Assembly (NCBI GenBank): GCA_018401885.1
Contig: JAGYKB010000005.1
Coordinates: 62,001-126,000, forward strand
Direction of reading: 5' to 3'
Source of the DNA: Gammaproteobacteria bacterium
GTDB lineage: Bacteria; Pseudomonadota; Gammaproteobacteria; Pseudomonadales; Pseudohongiellaceae
DNA: 64,000 bases
The first letter of the stretch is position 1; the number at the start of each line of letters is the position of its first letter. Below are positions 8,843 through 20,348 of this stretch, one piece after another. The notes below the pieces were generated by a model. It was not told the DNA's origin. It made no database searches and was given only the letters and a program-made list of their open reading frames with translations. Position numbers and translations under genes: made by a program.

Positions 8843-9226
8843 CTAATCGAGGCCGCTTAATTCCATGCGTTCGTCATTAGCTACAACGACTTGAAGGCCA
8901 TCGATAGTGGTAAAACTCCGAGCACCGAGTTCGTATTTAAAGGCCTGGTATTCAGTCGGGGTAGTCTCGCCGGCGCTATAAAGCTTAACGGTGACAACGG
9001 TGTGGTCATCACGCCATTTCTGCACAGAAACGACACCGCCAAGGGCAAGCATAATGGTTAGGAAAAGATAGGATGCTAAGCGGAGCTCCGAGATTTTCTG
9101 CTCCGAGCCGCCGCTTTGGGCAACTGTCTCAGTGTGGCGAGACCCGAAATTAGATTTTGCTTGGCGCTTAAGAATTAAGGCGGCTAAGAGGATTATTCCG
9201 AGAGTAAGAAATAGTTTAGAAAGCAT
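8843..9226 (-). CDS. hypothetical membrane protein
   Basis: Function unknown. The 127-residue product has one membrane span at residues 3-20 and a second at about 51-68, then a soluble C-terminal domain rich in beta-type residues (TVVTVKLYSAGE, YQAFKYELGARSF). The ATG at 9226 is preferred because the first span follows at once, as in typical membrane proteins. Further in-frame starts upstream (9307, 9319) lack ribosome sites. It converges with the DUF4252-like gene, six bases from stop to stop. Confidence 0.6.
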   Translation of the reverse strand: MLSKLFLTLGIILLAALILKRQAKSNFGSRHTETVAQSGGSEQKISELRLASYLFLTIMLALGGVVSVQKWRDDHTVVTVKLYSAGETTPTEYQAFKYELGARSFTTIDGLQVVVANDERMELSGLD

Positions 9227-9410
9227 TGCATCGATCCGGAGGCTGAGGCTAAAGGATAACAGCGCATCGTTACGGCTGCCACAGGCGCTAGAGTGCTCAG
9301 ATAACATTACAAATAACAATTGGAGAGGGAAGATAAGGGCGTTGACGCATGACGCAGGCAGCGTCGGCCGCTATACTATTGTTCTCGTATTCGAAAGAGC
9401 TCTGTTTGAC

Positions 9411-9626
9411 ATGCAAAAGTTAATCGCCTCCCTGCAGCTTCTTTTGTCGCTTCTCGTCTTCGTTGCTGCGGCTGCCACTGCCCATAATCTCTATTCTCTA
9501 GCCTCACGCCCAGAAACTATTTCTGTGGTGAACACCCTTATCGGTCAGGGTGTTCTTATCATCGGATTGTTGGTCATCTCGAGAGTCTTGTTCACGCGAG
9601 GGTTGGCCCGCTGGCGTACTGCCTAG
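9411..9626 (+). CDS. small two-span membrane protein
   Basis: This is a possible 71-residue protein with two hydrophobic segments (residues 5-22 and 37-58) joined by a short loop, and a basic tail (RGLARWRTA). That is a normal topology for a small inner-membrane protein. The in-frame extension back to 9132 has no membrane or domain pattern and overlaps the opposing gene, so I trimmed it to the ATG at 9411. The ribosome site is weak. Function unknown, and it might be spurious. Confidence 0.45.
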   Translation: MQKLIASLQLLLSLLVFVAAAATAHNLYSLASRPETISVVNTLIGQGVLIIGLLVISRVLFTRGLARWRTA

Positions 9627-9729
9627 CTTGTGATCGGGACAGCATTGCCTCCTCAAAACCCTCTGTCAGGGGAGGAAAAATACCGCGTAAGAGGGTATAC
9701 TCTGGAGTTTCCAACGCGCAGCCTAAGTT

Positions 9730-10701
9730 ATGATCGTCATCGACGACCCCAATACCTTTTCACAGCACCATCTAGGCTGTGTCGCGACCATCGGCAAGTT
9801 TGATGGCGTGCATCTTGGGCATCAGCTGATCTTAGATCAGCTCAAGCAGAAAGCCGAGGCGCTCAATCTTCCGGCGCTCGCGATTGTTATCGAGCCGCAC
9901 CCTGAAGAATTCTTCACCTCCGATCCCAGTGCCTGTCCGGCTCGACTTTCGCTGATCGACGAGAAGCTAGCACTTATCGAAAGCTTTGGCGTCGACTTTG
10001 CTCTAGTCCTGAGGTTCGATAAGCAGTTGAGCGAACTGAGTGCTGAGGCGTATATTCGCGACATCCTCGTTGACGGTTTAGGCATTGCTGCGTTTATCGT
10101 AGGAGATGATTTTAAATTTGGTAATAAAAGGGGAGGCGATTTTGCGCTCCTAAAGCGCGAAGGCGCTAAGCACGGCTTCGAAGTCTTGGAGTCCGCGGCC
10201 TATGAGCGCAATGGGCAGCGTATCTCGAGTACCTACGTGCGGGACTGCCTCGAGGCAGGCGATTTCGCTCTCGCAGAGCAGCTTCTCGGCCGCAAATACA
10301 CAATAAGAGGCGAGGTAATAAAGGGGCAACAGCTTGGCGGGAAAATAGGTTTTCCAACCTGCAATATAGACCCTAAGCGCTTAAAAATACCTCTGCTCGG
10401 CGTGTTTGCCTGCTATGCGCGCTTGGACGACGTGCTCTTACCTGCTGCGGTAAACATAGGCTTCCGTCCTACTGTTCAAGCTGAGGGAGGTGCACTATTA
10501 GAAGCGCATCTTCTCGATTTTCGCGGAGATCTGTACGGCCAAACACTAGAAATTATCTTCGTCGCGAAGGTGCGTAACGAGATGAAGTTCGACTCGATAG
10601 ACGCGCTTAAGCGCCAGCTAGAGGAGGATATCGCGCGCGTGCGCGAACTAATTATTAGCGAAAGCCACGACCAGACGTGGCAATTAAAAACTCTTACCTA
10701 G
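9730..10701 (+). CDS. ribF: bifunctional riboflavin kinase/FAD synthetase
   Basis: This 323-residue enzyme phosphorylates riboflavin to FMN and adenylates FMN to FAD. The N-terminal nucleotidyltransferase domain has the GKFDGVHLGH motif (HxGH) near residues 24-33 and GDDFKFGNKRGG. The C-terminal flavokinase domain has GGKIGFPTCNI near 205 and ends with KFDSIDALKRQLEEDI. It heads the conserved ribF-ileS-fkpB-ispH block and likely supplies flavin cofactors generally. The usual upstream neighbours rpsT and murJ are not in this position. Confidence 0.97.
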   Translation: MIVIDDPNTFSQHHLGCVATIGKFDGVHLGHQLILDQLKQKAEALNLPALAIVIEPHPEEFFTSDPSACPARLSLIDEKLALIESFGVDFALVLRFDKQLSELSAEAYIRDILVDGLGIAAFIVGDDFKFGNKRGGDFALLKREGAKHGFEVLESAAYERNGQRISSTYVRDCLEAGDFALAEQLLGRKYTIRGEVIKGQQLGGKIGFPTCNIDPKRLKIPLLGVFACYARLDDVLLPAAVNIGFRPTVQAEGGALLEAHLLDFRGDLYGQTLEIIFVAKVRNEMKFDSIDALKRQLEEDIARVRELIISESHDQTWQLKTLT

Positions 10702-10759
10702 CAAATTTAAGAGCAGAGCGAGGTAGTGGCTTCGCTCTCCTACAACAAGAAGTGAAAAC

Positions 10760-13600
10760 ATGAGCAATAATCAAGACAGCCTCAACTTAAAAGAAACGCT
10801 TAACCTGCCATTCACCGAATTCCCCATGAAGGCCGGCCTCGCGCAGCGGGAACCAGAAATGCTCTCTCGTTGGCAGAAGCTCGATATCTATCAGCGCATC
10901 GCCGACAAGAATATCGGTAAAACAAAATTCATCCTTCACGACGGCCCGCCCTATGCGAATGGCGAACTCCATCTAGGCCACGCGATTAACAAATCGCTCA
11001 AAGACTTTGTTGTTAAAGCAAAGTCTATGAGCGGCTTCGACGCGCCTTACATTCCTGGCTGGGATTGTCACGGCCTGCCTATCGAGCACAATGTTGAAAA
11101 GAAGAAAGGTAAGGCGGGCGTTAAAATCTCGCATGCCGACTTCCGCACCGCCTGCCGTGAATACGCAGCGAAACAAGTAGAGATTCAGAAGCGTGATTTC
11201 ATCCGCTTGGGCGTCTTCGGCGATTGGGAAAATCCCTATCTCACTATGAACTTCGCGACTGAAGCTAATATCGTGCGCGCCCTCGGAAAGATCGCCGCCA
11301 ATGGGCACTTAGTGAAAGGCTATAAGCCGGTCTACTGGAGCGTCGTCGGTGCGTCGGCGCTCGCTGAAGCTGAGGTCGAATACCAAGACAAACAGTCGTT
11401 TGCGATCGATGTGCGCTTTCGCGTAGTAGATCGTGCTGGTGTCCTAGCGGCTTTTGGCGCTGACGGCGCTGAGGAAGACTTGAGCGTTGTGATATGGACA
11501 ACAACGCCTTGGACTTTGCCAGCAAATCAGGCGGTGAGCTTAAACGCTGAACTCGACTATGCGCTAGTACGCTGTGATATGGGCGCGGGCGAGGAGCTTC
11601 TAGTGCTCGCCAACGACATGGTCGAAGGCATCATGGCCCGCTACGGCTGTGATGAATTCCAAACACTCGGCAGTGTGAAAGGCGAGATATTAGATAAGCA
11701 GGCGCTCAGGCATCCCTTTGTCGAACGCGAAGTGCCTATCATATTGGGTGATCACGTTACTACCGACGCCGGAACCGGCGCGGTGCACACGGCGCCAGAT
11801 CACGGCGTTGACGATTTCAACGTGGGTCGCGCCAACGGCATCGGTACGCTCAATCTCGTCGATGAAAACGGCATTTATACCACCGGCGCGGGCGAGTTTG
11901 CGGGTCAGCATGTTTATAAAGTCGATGAGGCGATAATCGCTAAATTAGACGAAGCGAATGCATTAGTGCGCCGCGAAACGATTACACACAGCTACGCGCA
12001 CTGTTGGCGGACGAAAACGCCTTTGATCTACCGTGCAACGCCGCAGTGGTTTATTAGCATGAGCGAAAAAGGCTTGCTAGAAGACTGTCTCGCGGCGGCA
12101 GCCGGGGTGAAATGGATTCCCGAATGGGGCAAGGCGCGCATCGAGTTGATGCTCAAGGGTAGCCCAGACTGGTGCGTCTCGCGTCAGCGTACCTGGGGTG
12201 TTCCGATCACGCTTTTCGTCAATAAAGAATCACAGGAACTTCATCCAGACACGCCGCGGCTTATCGAAGAAGTGGCCCTCAAAATCGAGAAGAAAGGAAT
12301 CGAGGCGTGGTTCGAACTCGACGCCGCTGATCTGCTTGGCGCCGAAGATGCGGCGCTTTACGAGAAGGTCACGGACACGCTCGACGTGTGGTTCGACTCT
12401 GGCGTGAGTCATTTCTCTGTCGTCGACCAACGCAGTGAGCTGCAATACCCTGCAGATCTTTATCTCGAAGGCTCGGACCAGCATCGCGGATGGTTCCAAT
12501 CGTCGATCAAGACGGCCGTCGCGATGAATGGGACAGCCCCTTACAAGCAGGTGCTTACCCACGGCTTTTTTGTTGATGCAGATGGCCGCAAAATGTCGAA
12601 GTCGCTTGGAAACACTGTGGCGCCACAGAAAATTTTCAAAGACCAAGGCGCCGATATTCTCCGCCTTTGGGTGGCCGCGACAGACTATCGTGGCGAAATG
12701 ACTGTGTCTGACGAGATCTTTAAGCGGGTCGGAGACTCCTATCGCCGTATTCGTAACACCGCGCGATTTATGCTGTCGAATCTCAACGGCTTCGAACCTG
12801 CAACGGACAGTGTTGACCCTGCTGACATGATCGGTCTCGATTATTGGATAGTGCGGCAATGCCAACTGCTCGAAGAGGAAGTTGTCGATCACTACGACAA
12901 TTATAATTTCCACAATATCTATCAGCGCGTTCACAATTTCTGCGTGAACGAGCTCGGTGGTTTCTATTTGGATATCATCAAAGATCGCCAGTACACCTGC
13001 AAGTCAGATGGGCTAGCGCGACGCTCTACGCAGACCGCGATGCACCATGTCGTCGAGATGCTTAGCCGGATGATTGCGCCGATCTTAAGCTTCACGGCGG
13101 ATGAAATCTGGTGCGCTATTCCCGGCGATCGTCCGCTATCGGTATTCCTCTCCGATTTTGGCGATGGTGTGGAGCGCCTTGCGGAATCGTCAACGCATAG
13201 CGATGCCTTCTGGCGTAAGCTGATCGATGTGAAGAATGCAGTGAATAAGGAGCTCGAAGTCCAGCGAGCGGCGAAAGTGGTAAATGCCAATTTGAGCGCC
13301 GAAGTCGATTTATACTGCGAGCCAGACCTTGCCGCTACGCTTCAATCGCTAGGTTCAGAGCTTCGCTTCGTGTTGATCAATTCGCGTGCGACGGTTCACA
13401 CGCTCGATGCCGCTCCTGCAGAGGCGGCGAGCACGGAGCTTGATGGACTCAAGCTTAAAATTTCTGCGTCGGGTGAAGAAAAATGCGAGCGCTGCTGGCA
13501 TCACACCGCTGACGTCGGCGTGGATCCTGCGCATCCAACTATCTGTAAGCGCTGCGTCGATAACATTTCTGGCGACGGCGAAGTCAGACATTTCGCCTAA
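10760..13600 (+). CDS. ileS: isoleucyl-tRNA synthetase
   Basis: This 946-residue class I synthetase charges tRNA-Ile. The HIGH motif appears as HLGH near residue 71 in [14 protein letters not shown], and KMSKSLGN lies near 611. The editing domain lies between ([17 protein letters not shown]). The C-terminal zinc site is CERCWHH with CKRC, near residues 908-935, as in bacterial type 1 IleRS. It follows ribF by 58 bases and is probably co-transcribed. The 140 bases after it, where lspA normally sits, have no gene. Confidence 0.98.
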   Translation: MSNNQDSLNLKETLNLPFTEFPMKAGLAQREPEMLSRWQKLDIYQRIADKNIGKTKFILHDGPPYANGELHLGHAINKSLKDFVVKAKSMSGFDAPYIPGWDCHGLPIEHNVEKKKGKAGVKISHADFRTACREYAAKQVEIQKRDFIRLGVFGDWENPYLTMNFATEANIVRALGKIAANGHLVKGYKPVYWSVVGASALAEAEVEYQDKQSFAIDVRFRVVDRAGVLAAFGADGAEEDLSVVIWTTTPWTLPANQAVSLNAELDYALVRCDMGAGEELLVLANDMVEGIMARYGCDEFQTLGSVKGEILDKQALRHPFVEREVPIILGDHVTTDAGTGAVHTAPDHGVDDFNVGRANGIGTLNLVDENGIYTTGAGEFAGQHVYKVDEAIIAKLDEANALVRRETITHSYAHCWRTKTPLIYRATPQWFISMSEKGLLEDCLAAAAGVKWIPEWGKARIELMLKGSPDWCVSRQRTWGVPITLFVNKESQELHPDTPRLIEEVALKIEKKGIEAWFELDAADLLGAEDAALYEKVTDTLDVWFDSGVSHFSVVDQRSELQYPADLYLEGSDQHRGWFQSSIKTAVAMNGTAPYKQVLTHGFFVDADGRKMSKSLGNTVAPQKIFKDQGADILRLWVAATDYRGEMTVSDEIFKRVGDSYRRIRNTARFMLSNLNGFEPATDSVDPADMIGLDYWIVRQCQLLEEEVVDHYDNYNFHNIYQRVHNFCVNELGGFYLDIIKDRQYTCKSDGLARRSTQTAMHHVVEMLSRMIAPILSFTADEIWCAIPGDRPLSVFLSDFGDGVERLAESSTHSDAFWRKLIDVKNAVNKELEVQRAAKVVNANLSAEVDLYCEPDLAATLQSLGSELRFVLINSRATVHTLDAAPAEAASTELDGLKLKISASGEEKCERCWHHTADVGVDPAHPTICKRCVDNISGDGEVRHFA

Positions 13601-13740
13601 CGAACGCGAGCGCGGCTCGCGATGTGCCACGGCGACCTAAAACGCGGGGGCAGGCGTATCCTGTTCGGTGCGCCAACAGAGGCGTTTAGGTATCGGCAGG
13701 CGCGAGACAGCGCGGTGTAGAACGAAAGAGGCTGGGTGAA

Positions 13741-14223
13741 ATGAGTGGAGACAATGCGATCGTAGAGGGCTCAAGGGTCACGCTACATTTTTCGGTGTCG
13801 CTAACGACAGGGGATATAGTCGACTCTAATTTCGCCGGTAAACCGGCAACGTTTCATGTTGGCGATGGCAGTTTGCTGCCGGGGTTCGAAGAGCCTCTTC
13901 TGGGCCTGACTGTCGGCAGCGAGCTCGATGTAACGCTGCCGCCGGAGTACGCATTCGGCGAATCGAATCCTCGCAATGTGCACAACTTCCCTGTATCCAA
14001 GTTTAAAAGTCTTATCGAAGACCCTATGAATCCTGCAGAGGTTGGCACTATCGTATCGTTTAAAGATCCCGGCGGCGGCGACTTACCCGGCGTCGTGACC
14101 AAATTGAACAAGGCAACAATCGAAATTGATTTTAATCACCCGCTTGCAGGCAAATCGATTGTTTTTCGCGCGAAAGTGCTTTCAGTTATACCGCCTGGAA
14201 CAACCGCGGTTTCGCTCTCTTAA
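13741..14223 (+). CDS. fkpB: FKBP-type peptidyl-prolyl isomerase (SlpA)
   Basis: The 160-residue product is a short FKBP of the SlyD/SlpA group that speeds proline isomerisation and acts as a chaperone. The start VTLHFSVSLTTGDIVDSNFAGKP and LLPGFEEPLLGLTVG are FKBP-core motifs. The insert-in-flap region follows at about 75-125, then DFNHPLAGKSIVF, the family signature. There is no histidine-rich metal tail as in SlyD, which supports SlpA. It sits 24 bases before ispH. Its usual neighbour lspA is missing upstream. Confidence 0.95.
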   Translation: MSGDNAIVEGSRVTLHFSVSLTTGDIVDSNFAGKPATFHVGDGSLLPGFEEPLLGLTVGSELDVTLPPEYAFGESNPRNVHNFPVSKFKSLIEDPMNPAEVGTIVSFKDPGGGDLPGVVTKLNKATIEIDFNHPLAGKSIVFRAKVLSVIPPGTTAVSLS

Positions 14224-14247
14224 AGGCCTGTGTAAAAGGATTTCTCT

Positions 14248-15225
14248 ATGACCACTACAGCGTCGAATCCCACTATCCGGCTCGCTAATCCGCGAGGATT
14301 TTGCGCGGGTGTCGATCGCGCAATAGATATCGTGAATAGAGCTTTAGATATTTATGGTGCGCCGATTTATGTCCGTCACGAGGTCGTCCACAATAAATTT
14401 GTGGTTGAGACGCTGCGTGAGCGCGGTGCAATCTTTGTTGATGAGCTAGAAGATATTCCCACAGAGGATTCACTCGGTCGTCAGCCAATTGTTATTTTCA
14501 GTGCTCACGGTGTCTCGCAGGCGGTAAAGTTTGAAGCCGATGCAAAAGGGTTTCGCGTTTTTGATGCGACGTGTCCGCTCGTGACTAAGGTGCATTTAGA
14601 GGTCTCTAAGTTCAGTCAAGAAGGACGCGAGTGCGTTTTAATAGGCCATCAGAATCACCCCGAAGTAGAGGGCACCATGGGGCAGTATGAAGGCTTAAAT
14701 GGTGGTCGTATTTACTTAGTTGAATCAGTTGAGGACGTGGCAAAACTCGAGGTTAGAAACCCTGAACACTTGTCCTATGTCACTCAGACGACTCTTTCGA
14801 TGGACGATACGTCCCTAGTTATCGATGCGCTGCGCGAGCGGTTTCCGACAATCGAGGGGCCGCGTAAAAAAGATATTTGTTACGCCACTCAGAATCGCCA
14901 AGACGCGGTAAAGCAGCTTGCGCTCGAATGCGACCTGCTTCTAGTTTTAGGTTCGCCGAATAGCTCGAATTCGAATCGATTGAAAGAACTTGCCGAGCGT
15001 CTGGGCTGCGACTCTTATCTAATCGACAATGTTGACGCGATAGATCCTGATTGGCTCGAGGGGAAGTCGCGTTTTGGTGTCACCGCTGGCGCTTCAGCAC
15101 CAGAGATTTTAGTGCGACAGGTTGTCGAATGGTTGGAGCAAGAGTCGGGTGCAAAACCGCTAGAGCTCGAGGGCGTTGAGGAAAATATCGTCTTTAGCAT
15201 GCCGCGCGAATTGCGTTCGGAATAG
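14248..15225 (+). CDS. ispH: 4-hydroxy-3-methylbut-2-enyl diphosphate reductase
   Basis: This 325-residue enzyme performs the last step of the MEP isoprenoid pathway, reducing HMBPP to IPP and DMAPP. Its Fe-S cluster is held by three cysteines: Cys19 in GFCAGVDRA, one in DATCPLV and one in [12 protein letters not shown]. The [11 protein letters not shown] and [11 protein letters not shown]-like motifs are conserved. It is the last gene of the ribF-ileS-fkpB-ispH block. Cluster supply would come from the isc operon at 36 kb, and its pathway partner ispG is at 45 kb. Confidence 0.98.
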   Translation: MTTTASNPTIRLANPRGFCAGVDRAIDIVNRALDIYGAPIYVRHEVVHNKFVVETLRERGAIFVDELEDIPTEDSLGRQPIVIFSAHGVSQAVKFEADAKGFRVFDATCPLVTKVHLEVSKFSQEGRECVLIGHQNHPEVEGTMGQYEGLNGGRIYLVESVEDVAKLEVRNPEHLSYVTQTTLSMDDTSLVIDALRERFPTIEGPRKKDICYATQNRQDAVKQLALECDLLLVLGSPNSSNSNRLKELAERLGCDSYLIDNVDAIDPDWLEGKSRFGVTAGASAPEILVRQVVEWLEQESGAKPLELEGVEENIVFSMPRELRSE

Positions 15226-15250
15226 GTTAGTTACACGACACGACGCTGGC

Positions 15251-18022
15251 TTATGCCAGCGCCGCTAGTTCTTCGCGTTTGGTGCGTAGGGCAGCCACTG
15301 CCGACTCCATCTCTGCGAGTTTTTCTCGCTCTTTGGCGACGACAGCCTCGGGCGCATTATCGACAAATTTAGCATTGCCTAGTTTGCCGCCTACCGCTTT
15401 TATGCCGCCTTCGAGTTTAGTTATTTCTTTGTCGAGTCGCGCCTGTTCCGCTGCGACGTCGATCAGTCCAGCCATGGGTACTAGTATCTCCAATTGCCCA
15501 TGTAGCTGAGTCGCTGCTGTTGGAGCGGTAGCGCCTGGTTCGAGCCAGTCGATGCTGTTGAGCTTGGCAAGCTTTTGCAAGAAGACTCGAGCCTCGTCAA
15601 GGCGCTGTTTATCGGTTTGGTTTTCGCTACGCAGAAACACGTTAATTGTCTTTGCGGGCGAAATATCCATCTCACCGCGAATATTGCGCACGCCAACAAT
15701 CACACCCTTTATCCATTCGATGCTCTCTTCAGCCTGCACATCGAGGTTTTCTGCATTTGGGATAGGAAAGGGCTGAAGCATAATGCTGTCGCCATTGATT
15801 CCGAGTAGGGGAGCGATGCGTTGCCAAACCTCTTCGGTAATATAGGGCATAAACGGATGCATCAAGCGCAGAGATTTCTCGAGGATACTCAAGAGTACAA
15901 AGCGCGCAGCTGCAGCAGCTTCAGGATTAGCTTCATCGTCCCACAAGACCGGCTTCGATAGTTCGACATACCAGTCGCAGTATTCGTTCCAGACGAATTC
16001 CTGCAGTGTCTGCGCGGCAATATCGAAGCGGTAGTTTTCCATGCACTCTTTGATTTGTTTCGCCGTGCTTTCGAATCGGCTAATAATCCAACGGTCAGCG
16101 GGCGAGAAATGAGGCGCATGATGTGCTGCATCGATTACGTGTTTTCCTTCCATGTTCATCAGCACATAGCGCGCCGCATTCCATATTTTATTGCAGAAAT
16201 TGCGATACCCTTCGGTGCGCCCGAGATCGAACTTAATGTCACGGCCGGTCGAGGCGAGCGAGTAAAAGGTAAAGCGCAGCGCGTCGGTGCCGTAAGCAGC
16301 GATGCCGTCAGGGAAAGACGCTTTCGTCGCCTTTTCAATTTTTTGTTTCAGCTGCGGCTGCATCATGTCTGCAGTCCGCTTAGCAAGTAACTCTTCGATA
16401 CTAATGCCATCGATAAGGTCGATAGGATCGAGAATATTGCCCTTCGACTTGGACATTTTTTGCCCATTTTCATCGCGGACAAGGCCCGTTATATAGACCT
16501 TCTTGAACGGAATTTGCCCTGTGAATTTCAGTGTCATCATAATCATCCGAGCTACCCAGAAGAAAATGATGTCGAAACCGGTGACCAAGACGTTGGTTGG
16601 GTGAAATTTGTCGAAGAACTCGGTTTCGTCAGGCCAGCCAAGGGTCGAGAAAGTCCAAAGAGCAGAGGAGAACCACGTGTCGAGTACGTCTTCGTCTTGC
16701 CTGAGTCGGATGTCGTCGCCTAGCCCGTGCGCAGCGCGAACGCTAGCTTCGTCTACGCCAACATAGACTTTATCGTTTTCGTCGTACCACGCTGGTATGC
16801 GATGCCCCCACCAGAGCTGACGGCTGATGCACCAATCTTGGATATTGCGCATCCAGGCGAAATAGGTGTTTTCCCAGTTCTTCGGAACGAACTCGATCTC
16901 GCCGTTCTCCACGGCTTTGATGGCAGGGTCTGCGAGTGCCTGCACAGCTACATACCACTGATGCGTGAGGTAAGGCTCGATGACGACTCCGCTGCGATCG
17001 CCGCGGGGCACCTTGAGTTTGTGAGGCTCGATCTTTTCGAGCAGCCCGAGCGCTTTGATATCTTCAACTACTTTAGTGCGCGCCTCGAAGCGATCGAGTC
17101 CGCGATATGCTTCAGGTGCCTCATCGTTGATGCTCGCCTGTTTAGTCAGTATGTTGATAATTTCGAGATCGTGGCGTTTGCCTACCTCATAGTCATTGAA
17201 ATCATGCGCCGGCGTGATCTTCACGCAGCCGGTACCAAACTCGGGATCTACATAGTCATCGGCAATAATAGGTATCCTGCGGCCGCAAAGAGGCAGGTCC
17301 ACAAATTTTCCGACCAGATGCGTGTAGCGAGGATCTTCTGGATGGACTGCGACAGCGCTGTCGCCCAAGAGTGTCTCGGGGCGCGTGGTGGCGATAACCA
17401 AATGCTCATCGCTGTCCGCGATGGGGTAGCGGAAATGCCACATTGATCCTTCTTCTTCCTCCGATACAACTTCGAGGTCGGAGATCGCAGTCAGCAGCTT
17501 AGGGTCCCAGTTAACAAGGCGATTGCCACGATAGATTAGGTCTTCGTTATAGAGATCGATGAAAACCTTCTCCACTACCTTCGAAAGCCCTTCATCCATG
17601 GTGAATCGCTCGCGCGACCAGTCCAATGATGAACCCAGGCGTCGCAGCTGCTGGGTGATAATGTCACCAGACTCGTCTTTCCACTCCCATACCTTTTTAA
17701 CGAAGTCTTCGCGGCCGATCTCTTGACGAGAAGTGCCCGCTGCATTCAGCTGTCGCTCTACAACCATTTGGGTTGCGATACCCGCGTGGTCCGTGCCCAC
17801 TTGCCAGAGCGTCTGGCAGCCCAGCATGCGGTGATAGCGCGTTAGCGCATCCATTATTGCGTGTTGGAAACCATGCCCCATATGCAATCTGCCGGTGACA
17901 TTCGGCGGCGGGATGACGATGCAGTAAGGATCGCCATTGCCCTGAGGCGCGAAATAGCCGCGTTCCTCCCATGTCTTATACCAGTTGGCTTCGAGTTGCT
18001 GGGGTTGGTAAGTCTTTTCCAT
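15251..18022 (-). CDS. valS: valyl-tRNA synthetase
   Basis: This 923-residue class I synthetase charges tRNA-Val. The HIGH motif reads HMGH in [13 protein letters not shown] near residue 50, and KMSKSKGN lies near 523. The editing domain lies between ([11 protein letters not shown]), and a C-terminal coiled coil (about 860-923) is typical of ValRS. I start it at the ATG at 18022; the frame opens further with a TTG at 18079 but that adds a non-homologous basic leader. It follows pepA and holC in the conserved pepA-holC-valS order. Confidence 0.97.
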   Translation of the reverse strand: MEKTYQPQQLEANWYKTWEERGYFAPQGNGDPYCIVIPPPNVTGRLHMGHGFQHAIMDALTRYHRMLGCQTLWQVGTDHAGIATQMVVERQLNAAGTSRQEIGREDFVKKVWEWKDESGDIITQQLRRLGSSLDWSRERFTMDEGLSKVVEKVFIDLYNEDLIYRGNRLVNWDPKLLTAISDLEVVSEEEEGSMWHFRYPIADSDEHLVIATTRPETLLGDSAVAVHPEDPRYTHLVGKFVDLPLCGRRIPIIADDYVDPEFGTGCVKITPAHDFNDYEVGKRHDLEIINILTKQASINDEAPEAYRGLDRFEARTKVVEDIKALGLLEKIEPHKLKVPRGDRSGVVIEPYLTHQWYVAVQALADPAIKAVENGEIEFVPKNWENTYFAWMRNIQDWCISRQLWWGHRIPAWYDENDKVYVGVDEASVRAAHGLGDDIRLRQDEDVLDTWFSSALWTFSTLGWPDETEFFDKFHPTNVLVTGFDIIFFWVARMIMMTLKFTGQIPFKKVYITGLVRDENGQKMSKSKGNILDPIDLIDGISIEELLAKRTADMMQPQLKQKIEKATKASFPDGIAAYGTDALRFTFYSLASTGRDIKFDLGRTEGYRNFCNKIWNAARYVLMNMEGKHVIDAAHHAPHFSPADRWIISRFESTAKQIKECMENYRFDIAAQTLQEFVWNEYCDWYVELSKPVLWDDEANPEAAAAARFVLLSILEKSLRLMHPFMPYITEEVWQRIAPLLGINGDSIMLQPFPIPNAENLDVQAEESIEWIKGVIVGVRNIRGEMDISPAKTINVFLRSENQTDKQRLDEARVFLQKLAKLNSIDWLEPGATAPTAATQLHGQLEILVPMAGLIDVAAEQARLDKEITKLEGGIKAVGGKLGNAKFVDNAPEAVVAKEREKLAEMESAVAALRTKREELAALA

Positions 18023-18158
18023 GATTCGCTTCGTTTGTGTGAGTCTTTTGAGTGCAGCGTGATTGCCGAAAGGGCGCAAGTATACCGCAAGGTGGTCGTG
18101 CGCGCAGAGATCCTGTGTCGATTAAACCGCGCGGAGAAAGCGCATTATTAAAGCTTAA

Positions 18159-18575
18159 TCATTTCGGGTCTAATACCCGCCTGCTGATAATTAGCGGTAG
18201 CGCGCACCGAGCCTGTTCGAGCGCCTCGGGCTCTTGGATTATTATTTCATTGACGCGAGCGATGCCCTCGACATTCCCGAGCGCATCGCTCGTCAGGTTG
18301 ATGACGACGTCGTTGGCATCCCTGGGCAGAGAGGTAACAGCGATGCTGACGTCCTCTGTGCACGTGGCATCCGCTGCAATAATCGCGTGTGGAATAAAAC
18401 TCGTGCTCGAGAATGACCATAACAACGCGTCGATTTCACGGGCTACTGCTTCGCTGCCTGCAAATAAACAGACGCGATGTCCGAGCGATCGCGCCTTCTC
18501 TGTTAGCCGACAGGCAAAGAGCTTGCGCATCTGCTCTGTATCTTGCGGTAGATTGTAGAAATTTATCTGCGTCAT
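18159..18575 (-). CDS. holC: DNA polymerase III chi subunit
   Basis: The 138-residue product is the chi subunit of the clamp-loader complex, which links the replisome to single-strand binding protein. It begins MTQINFYNLP and continues with RKLFACRLTEKARSLGHRV, the HolC pattern. DDVVINL-type strand and GIARVNEII segments follow. The open frame extends upstream to 18713, but that part overlaps pepA and has no homology, so the ATG at 18575 is the start. Position between pepA and valS supports the name. Confidence 0.92.
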   Translation of the reverse strand: MTQINFYNLPQDTEQMRKLFACRLTEKARSLGHRVCLFAGSEAVAREIDALLWSFSSTSFIPHAIIAADATCTEDVSIAVTSLPRDANDVVINLTSDALGNVEGIARVNEIIIQEPEALEQARCALPLIISRRVLDPK

Positions 18576-18601
18576 CGCCCGGAGCTCTATAAATCGTTCA
18601 A

Positions 18602-20104
18602 CTAAGCGGCTTTGCGGCGCAAATACTCCAGAAGCAGGGACACCGGACGTCCAGTTGCGCCCTTTGCCGCACCGCTGTTCCATGCACTGCCAGCTATGTC
18701 GAGGTGCGCCCATTTAAATTTCTTAGTGAAGCGCGATAGGAAACAGGCGGCAGTAATCGTGCCCGCGCGTGGACCACCGATGTTAGCGATGTCAGCGAAG
18801 TTACTGTCGAGCAGGTGCTGATACTCGTCGTGAAGGGGTAGCTGCCATACTTGATCGAGGCTTAAATTGCCGCAGTCTGTTAGTTCTGCTGCCAGCGCGT
18901 CGTCGTTGCTCAGCAATGCGCTCACATGTGAACCGAAGGTCGCTACCGCTGCGCCTGTAAGCGTTGCAACGTCGATGACGCTTGCTGGCTTGTAGCGCTC
19001 GCCATAGGTAAGTGCGTCGCAGAGCACGAGGCGGCCCTCGGCGTCGGTATTGAGAATTTCGATAGTTAGTCCGGACATACTGGTTACCACGTCGCCTGGT
19101 TTGGTCGCTTTCCCACTCGGCATATTTTCAGCCGCAGCGATTATAGCGACGACGTCGATTGGCAAAGCCATTTCGACAACCGCGGCCATTGTGCCGATGA
19201 CGCTTGCAGCGCCACACATATCAAATTTCATTTCGTCCATCGCAAGGCCGCCTTTTAGGCTGATGCCGCCGGTATCGAAAGTTATGCCCTTGCCGACGAG
19301 CATATGCGGAGCGGGACGGTTGGCTTTTGGTTTTACTTTAGCGCCTTTGTATTCCATAACGATCAATTGCGCTTCCTGAGACGATCCAGCCGATACTGAC
19401 AGTAGTGAGCCCATGCCCAGCCTTGCCATCTGCTTTTCTGAAAGCACTTTAACGCTTAGGTTGCGCTTACCTTTCGCGAGGTCAACAGCCTGCTTTGCAA
19501 GGTATGTCGGTGTGCAGATATTGCCAGGCAGATTTCCCAATTCTCTCGCACGGTTGATTCCGCGACCCGTAGCGATGCCGCGTGCGTAGGCTGCGTCGAT
19601 TTTTGCTTTGGACGTGCCTTTTGGCGCCGCGAGGCTCACAGATTTGAGAGACGTTTGCTTAGCCTTCGAGCTTTTCGTGGTGCTATAGCTGTAACTCGCC
19701 TCTACGAACTCCTGTGCTATTCGCTCGGCTAACCAATAATGATCTGCGGCTGCAAGTTCGAGGCTTGCGAGCGCCAGATGCGCATCTTTCGCTTGGCTGG
19801 CCAGTAATGCTTTTGCAACGCCTGCGAGGAGTTTTTTAGCCTCCTTAAGAGAGAGCTTGGTGAGTTCGCCGCAGCCGACGAGTAAAACGCGCTTCGCCTT
19901 TATGCCCGTAAGCCCATGCAATAATAGCGTTGAGCCTAGGCTGCCATCGAAGTCGCCATTCGACAGAATGCTTGAGAGCCGCTTGCCGCTGGCTTTGTCG
20001 ATTTCATTGGCCTCTTCGCTTAGTTTGCTCTTAGCGCCAACGGCAATAACGAGGCAATCAGTAGCAAGGCGAACGGGGTTACTAGTCTTGAGAGCAGTTT
20101 TCAT
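18602..20104 (-). CDS. pepA: leucyl aminopeptidase (M17)
   Basis: This 500-residue M17 cytosol aminopeptidase is a hexameric two-metal enzyme that removes N-terminal residues from peptides; in some relatives it also binds DNA. The metal-binding lysine motif is GKGITFDTGGISLK near 270-285, and the signature NTDAEGRL lies near 350-357. The N-terminal regulatory domain (1-165) is variable, as usual. It heads the minus-strand pepA-holC-valS run and faces the plus-strand thioesterase gene across a 244-base gap in which I see no clear promoter. Confidence 0.97.
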   Translation of the reverse strand: MKTALKTSNPVRLATDCLVIAVGAKSKLSEEANEIDKASGKRLSSILSNGDFDGSLGSTLLLHGLTGIKAKRVLLVGCGELTKLSLKEAKKLLAGVAKALLASQAKDAHLALASLELAAADHYWLAERIAQEFVEASYSYSTTKSSKAKQTSLKSVSLAAPKGTSKAKIDAAYARGIATGRGINRARELGNLPGNICTPTYLAKQAVDLAKGKRNLSVKVLSEKQMARLGMGSLLSVSAGSSQEAQLIVMEYKGAKVKPKANRPAPHMLVGKGITFDTGGISLKGGLAMDEMKFDMCGAASVIGTMAAVVEMALPIDVVAIIAAAENMPSGKATKPGDVVTSMSGLTIEILNTDAEGRLVLCDALTYGERYKPASVIDVATLTGAAVATFGSHVSALLSNDDALAAELTDCGNLSLDQVWQLPLHDEYQHLLDSNFADIANIGGPRAGTITAACFLSRFTKKFKWAHLDIAGSAWNSGAAKGATGRPVSLLLEYLRRKAA

Positions 20105-20348
20105 TGATAGTCCTATTGGGAATCTGGAGTGGGGCTCGTTCTAGGTCGATAATCCTAGGGAGTTTCAGGGGCTTATGCAAATTTTAAGGCTGCTTTTAAG
20201 CGAATATTGTCGAATTTTATTGTGAACCTTAAGCGGTGGTATCACGGTCTACTTTTGCAAATCGTGAAGTATGGTAAATGCGTTTAATTGGGAACTCTCG
20301 CGATGGTCACAGGTCTTAACTAATAGTGTTGAATTAAGGAGAGTTTAG

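Noticed and set aside
9342-9377. TTGACG and TATACT as promoter for the small membrane protein
   Set aside because: Spacing is 24 bases, too long for sigma-70.
12230-12934. 234-residue frame antisense to ileS
   Set aside because: Shadow of ileS; codons mirror the real gene.
15244-15261. Perfect 7-bp GC hairpin between ispH and valS as terminator
   Set aside because: No T run on either strand; it overlaps the valS stop. It could still help fold mRNA ends.
16727-17446. 239-residue frame antisense to valS
   Set aside because: Shadow of a conserved synthetase; no features of its own.
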